The position numbers and the translations under genes were made by a program. From assembly GCA_964592595.1 (NCBI GenBank), contig CAZQFH010000054.1:1-22795 (forward strand): a stretch of DNA of 22,795 nt, given 5' to 3'. Of the stretch, positions 20,454 to 22,795 are shown piece after piece; the stretch's first letter is position 1; each line of letters opens with the position of its first letter. The DNA comes from UBA5536 sp964592595. GTDB taxonomy: Bacteria > Bacteroidota > Bacteroidia > Bacteroidales > F082. The notes beneath the pieces were generated by a model. The model was not told the DNA's origin and ran no database searches. It saw nothing but the letters and a program-made list of their open reading frames with translations.

Positions 20454-22795
20454 TTACCTTTTCACTACTTTTTGAGTAGTGAATACCGCATCCACATAAA
20501 TGCGAACGAAGTACAACCCAGAAGGGAAGGAACTCAAGCTAACTTGAGTCATTTCCCCGAGATTTTCCTGATGGAAAACCTCACTTCCGAATCCGTTTAT
20601 CACACTCAATTTTTCAATTGTCTTTCCTGTGCTAATAAACAAATTCCCGGAAGTTGGATTTGGATAAATATTTATGTTCTGAGAAGAAATTTCTTCCTGT
20701 CCCAAAATTATGTCGATAATACCAACCCAAGTTGTGTCGGCAGAACTTCCATCCGAAAGTTCGTAATACCCTTCCACGTCATATACTCCAACAGGATATT
20801 GATAATCCCATTCCAGCACATTTCCTGATCCTTCTTCTGTATAAAAATCAGAAGAACCAGAATTATATGTTACTGTTCTGGGATCATTGTCGCGCTGATG
20901 AATTTCCATGCGATGATGGATAATGTCATCGGTTGTTCCGCCTAACGGCTCAACTTCAAGAGTAAACCAAACATCAAATGCATCCACCTCAACATCATCT
21001 GTAACAGTGTTTTCCCCGTCATTAACGATTAAAGTAAATGTATAATGACCTTCGTTTCCTAATACCACAATTGGATTTTGTTCCGTTGAACTAAATCCAC
21101 CAGTACCAGTCCACTCATAAGAGTAAGAACCTGTGCCACCTGTGGCAGAACCGAACAAATGAGCGGGCTGACCAGTTGTATAAACTGGCTTATCACTCGA
21201 AGCCGAAGCCTCAAGCGGCGCATTGGCTCCCACCTGGGTGATCGAGAAAACATCTGTCGCTCCTGAACCAGAAACGCTAAAGTCATCTGATCTGGAGGTA
21301 GGATCTGTATTTGCCTCATAATTGAGGGTCACCGTTCCCTGTCCCATTCCAGACAAAGGCGCAGCAGATAGCCATCCGGCCAATCCTGTCACACCCCAGA
21401 TCAAATCATCTGGACAATCAACAGAAAACTGAAGACTGCCAGCATTTGCTGGTACGTTTGCATTGTCCGGAGTCAGCGTAATAAATGCGATCACTCCGTC
21501 CTGGTTTATGGTGAAAAGTTCAACAATCCCACTCCCGCTTGTGACGGTTGCAGTATAAGTTTCTCCAGCCATTGTATTAATGGCGGGATATGAAACATTT
21601 ATTGTTGAGTTTCCAGTTCCAGAAGACGGCGTAGCTATCACGAGGTTGTCGCTGGTCACAATCGTCCAACTTTCGTTGGAAGTGATCGCGAACGAAGTGT
21701 TTCCTGAACTAGCAGACACGGTTACACTGGTTGGATCAATAGTTAAACTATATGATTCAACGGTAACCGTTGCGGTATTGGTATTCACCGAACCACAACT
21801 GTTACTTAACTCGCAATAATACGCACCTGCATCACCAACCGCAGCCGATGAAACACTATAACTCGCACTGGTCGCACCACTAATGGCAGAGCCATCGTGA
21901 TACCACTGATATCCAGTCACATTGTTTCCGGCGGAAGTTAGGGTAAAGGGGTTTCCCACAAATACCGTAACATCCTGTGGATGTGTGGTTACAACAGCCT
22001 GCAAGTTCACGGTAACCGTTGCCGTGTTGGTATTAACAACATCGCAAGTATTACTCAGTTCGCAGTAATACGAACCAGCGTCTCCTGCAGTAGCTGATGA
22101 AACGGTATAACTTGCGCTTGTGGCGCCAGATATTGCTGTTCCATTTTTGTACCACTGGTAACTATCTACATTATTTCCTGCAGCAGTAAGCGTAAAGGCC
22201 CCTCCTTCACATACGGTTTCATCCGATGGATGAGTCGTAACCGTTGGAGAAGGAATGGTCACCACCTGAACAATTCCAGGTCTGTTCCACTCCTCGGTAA
22301 TCCTTCTGCACATATCCCTATCGGCATTGCCGACCGGAGAAAATGTATGGTCAAAGGGCTCAGAATACCAACCCGCATTTGGATCGTCATCTGAAAATCG
22401 GTAGACTCTCACACCTCCACCGAAGTTCCCTTGAGCCATCACAGTGGCATACTGCCCCCAAGTGGCATCTGTACCCAGATATGCTCTCCGATAGAGCACT
22501 GGATTCGGAGTAATGTCCTCATGCTCACCTCCCCATAAGGCGTGGCCATACTCGTGCATTTTTACATAATTACCAATACCATTGTTATTGCCTAAAACCG
22601 CTTTATAATAATAACCTGTTGACATCGGATAAACACTAATAGTTGCAACACCAGCGTCTGCCCCCCCCCCCAGGCTATAAAGCACTGTCACTGAGGAGGT
22701 TGCATTCTGCATAATGGTTGCCATAATTCCGGGAGGAGTAGCATACAGGCTATCATTAAATACCTGTATATTCCCCCAAGTCGTTCCCGACTCGG
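20454..22795 (-). CDS. secreted metzincin-like metalloprotease with Ig-like, BACON and PKD domains and T9SS tail (5' end off-window)
   Basis: The frame is open to the right edge, so this is the C-terminal 780 or so residues. Nearest the edge is a metalloprotease core. The zinc motif is HEYGHALWGGEH (22521-22556), and 35-50 residues later come a candidate Met-turn, TVMAQ, then RFSDDDPN and NADRDMCRRI, as in reprolysin-like metzincins. Two Ig-like repeats follow (22005-22244 and 21759-21995), then two BACON-type domains (about 20-21.75 kb; each ends in FTINQDG or FSITQVG), a PKD-like domain (YEWTGTGGFSSTEQNP through GHYTFTLIVNDGENTV), a linker, and a T9SS type A sorting domain (INIYPNPTSGNLFIS, then LYFVRIYVDAVFTTQKVVKR). 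It is probably surface-displayed or released and degrades extracellular protein. An in-frame G11 tract lies at 22661-22671. It converges on the TonB operon. Confidence 0.9.
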   Translation of the reverse strand, partial: ESGTTWGNIQVFNDSLYATPPGIMATIMQNATSSVTVLYSLGGGADAGVATISVYPMSTGYYYKAVLGNNNGIGNYVKMHEYGHALWGGEHEDITPNPVLYRRAYLGTDATWGQYATVMAQGNFGGGVRVYRFSDDDPNAGWYSEPFDHTFSPVGNADRDMCRRITEEWNRPGIVQVVTIPSPTVTTHPSDETVCEGGAFTLTAAGNNVDSYQWYKNGTAISGATSASYTVSSATAGDAGSYYCELSNTCDVVNTNTATVTVNLQAVVTTHPQDVTVFVGNPFTLTSAGNNVTGYQWYHDGSAISGATSASYSVSSAAVGDAGAYYCELSNSCGSVNTNTATVTVESYSLTIDPTSVTVSASSGNTSFAITSNESWTIVTSDNLVIATPSSGTGNSTINVSYPAINTMAGETYTATVTSGSGIVELFTINQDGVIAFITLTPDNANVPANAGSLQFSVDCPDDLIWGVTGLAGWLSAAPLSGMGQGTVTLNYEANTDPTSRSDDFSVSGSGATDVFSITQVGANAPLEASASSDKPVYTTGQPAHLFGSATGGTGSYSYEWTGTGGFSSTEQNPIVVLGNEGHYTFTLIVNDGENTVTDDVEVDAFDVWFTLEVEPLGGTTDDIIHHRMEIHQRDNDPRTVTYNSGSSDFYTEEGSGNVLEWDYQYPVGVYDVEGYYELSDGSSADTTWVGIIDIILGQEEISSQNINIYPNPTSGNLFISTGKTIEKLSVINGFGSEVFHQENLGEMTQVSLSSFPSGLYFVRIYVDAVFTTQKVVKR
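20461..20483. other. perfect 9-bp stem-loop at the 3' end of the protease gene
   Basis: TTCACTACT (20461-20469) pairs with AGTAGTGAA (20475-20483) around a 5-nt loop. It is inside the last codons of the protease gene, just before its stop, and also lies about 85 nt beyond the end of the convergent operon. No U-tract follows in either direction, so a classical terminator is not supported. It may protect or shape mRNA 3' ends. Confidence 0.35.
21759..22244 (-). repeat. two tandem Ig-like domain repeats, period about 249 bp
   Basis: Two consecutive 80-aa units share TTHP, YQWY, the cassette ISGATSASY, the block GDAG-YYCELSN and NTNTATVTV. The conserved THP triplets are 83 residues apart (249 bp). 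Some stretches are close at the DNA level, for example the GGTAACCGTTGC block near 21763 and 22010, while others have drifted, so the duplication is not recent. Each unit has two cysteines placed as in secreted Ig-like domains. Confidence 0.8.
22661..22671. repeat. homopolymer of 11 C (G11 in the coding strand) inside the protease gene
   Basis: Eleven consecutive C residues on + encode the Gly run in YSLGGGADAG on the - strand. As written, the frame is intact on both sides: the upstream part to the window edge and the downstream zinc motif are both protein-like. A change of one base would shift the frame ahead of the catalytic core. Confidence 0.9.

Noticed and set aside
20461..20483. Rho-independent terminator for the convergent genes
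   Set aside because: The stem is perfect, but no U-tract follows on either strand and it lies within coding sequence, so I list it only as a stem-loop.
21759..22244. CRISPR-like or satellite repeat
   Set aside because: The 249-bp period follows two Ig-like protein domains and the DNA copies have diverged; it is a coding duplication.

Overview
The window reads as ordinary chromosome of a Bacteroidota bacterium, probably an environmental member of the Bacteroidales/Marinilabiliales side. That placement is an inference. The support is two proteins with C-terminal type IX secretion (T9SS) sorting domains, a long TamB-like AsmA/DUF490 protein next to tsaD, an STN/CarboxypepD_reg TonB-dependent receptor with a DUF4249 lipoprotein, BACON domains, and upstream boxes of the Bacteroidota form TAnnTTTG (with TTTG near -33). 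No rRNA, tRNA, CRISPR array, transposase or phage gene was seen.

Left part (1-9182). A 290-bp non-coding stretch with small inverted and direct repeats precedes a DUF2892 inner-membrane protein (299-484, +). Converging on it is a leftward operon: the TamB-like protein (to 4707), 7 nt later a secreted T9SS-cargo protein (3632-4699), then, by a 4-nt stop/start overlap, a 1048-aa AddA/RecB-like helicase-nuclease (489-3635). The TamB reading frame meets divergent tsaD with about 24 bp between them and has no ordinary start codon there.

Middle part (9183-13673). tsaD and a dGTP triphosphohydrolase form a rightward pair. Convergent with it, stop against stop, is a 415-aa cytoplasmic protein of unknown family. 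Next come two leftward RNA-binding protein genes: a cold-shock-domain protein with a basic tail and, upstream of it, an 88-aa RRM protein. Between them lies a 41-nt inverted repeat followed by a U-tract. Both of its imperfect base pairs become G-U wobbles only in the leftward transcript. The space between the genes looks like an intrinsic terminator or attenuator and contains no separate consensus promoter for the cold-shock gene. The RRM gene has a leader of about 155 nt.

Right part (13674-22795). After a divergent regulatory region there is a tightly coupled rightward four-gene operon (14090-20375): an exported protein of unknown family, an STN + CarboxypepD_reg + plug + barrel TonB-dependent receptor, a DUF4249 lipoprotein, and an MG2-type secreted protein with a receptor-plug-like segment but no barrel. 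All junctions overlap or are 1 nt apart, so this looks like one outer-membrane complex. It is the best candidate here for an uncharacterised system; its ligand is unknown. Converging on it is the 3' part of a large secreted metalloprotease (metzincin-like catalytic region, two Ig-like repeats, two BACON domains, PKD, T9SS tail). It runs off the right edge and carries an in-frame G11 tract.
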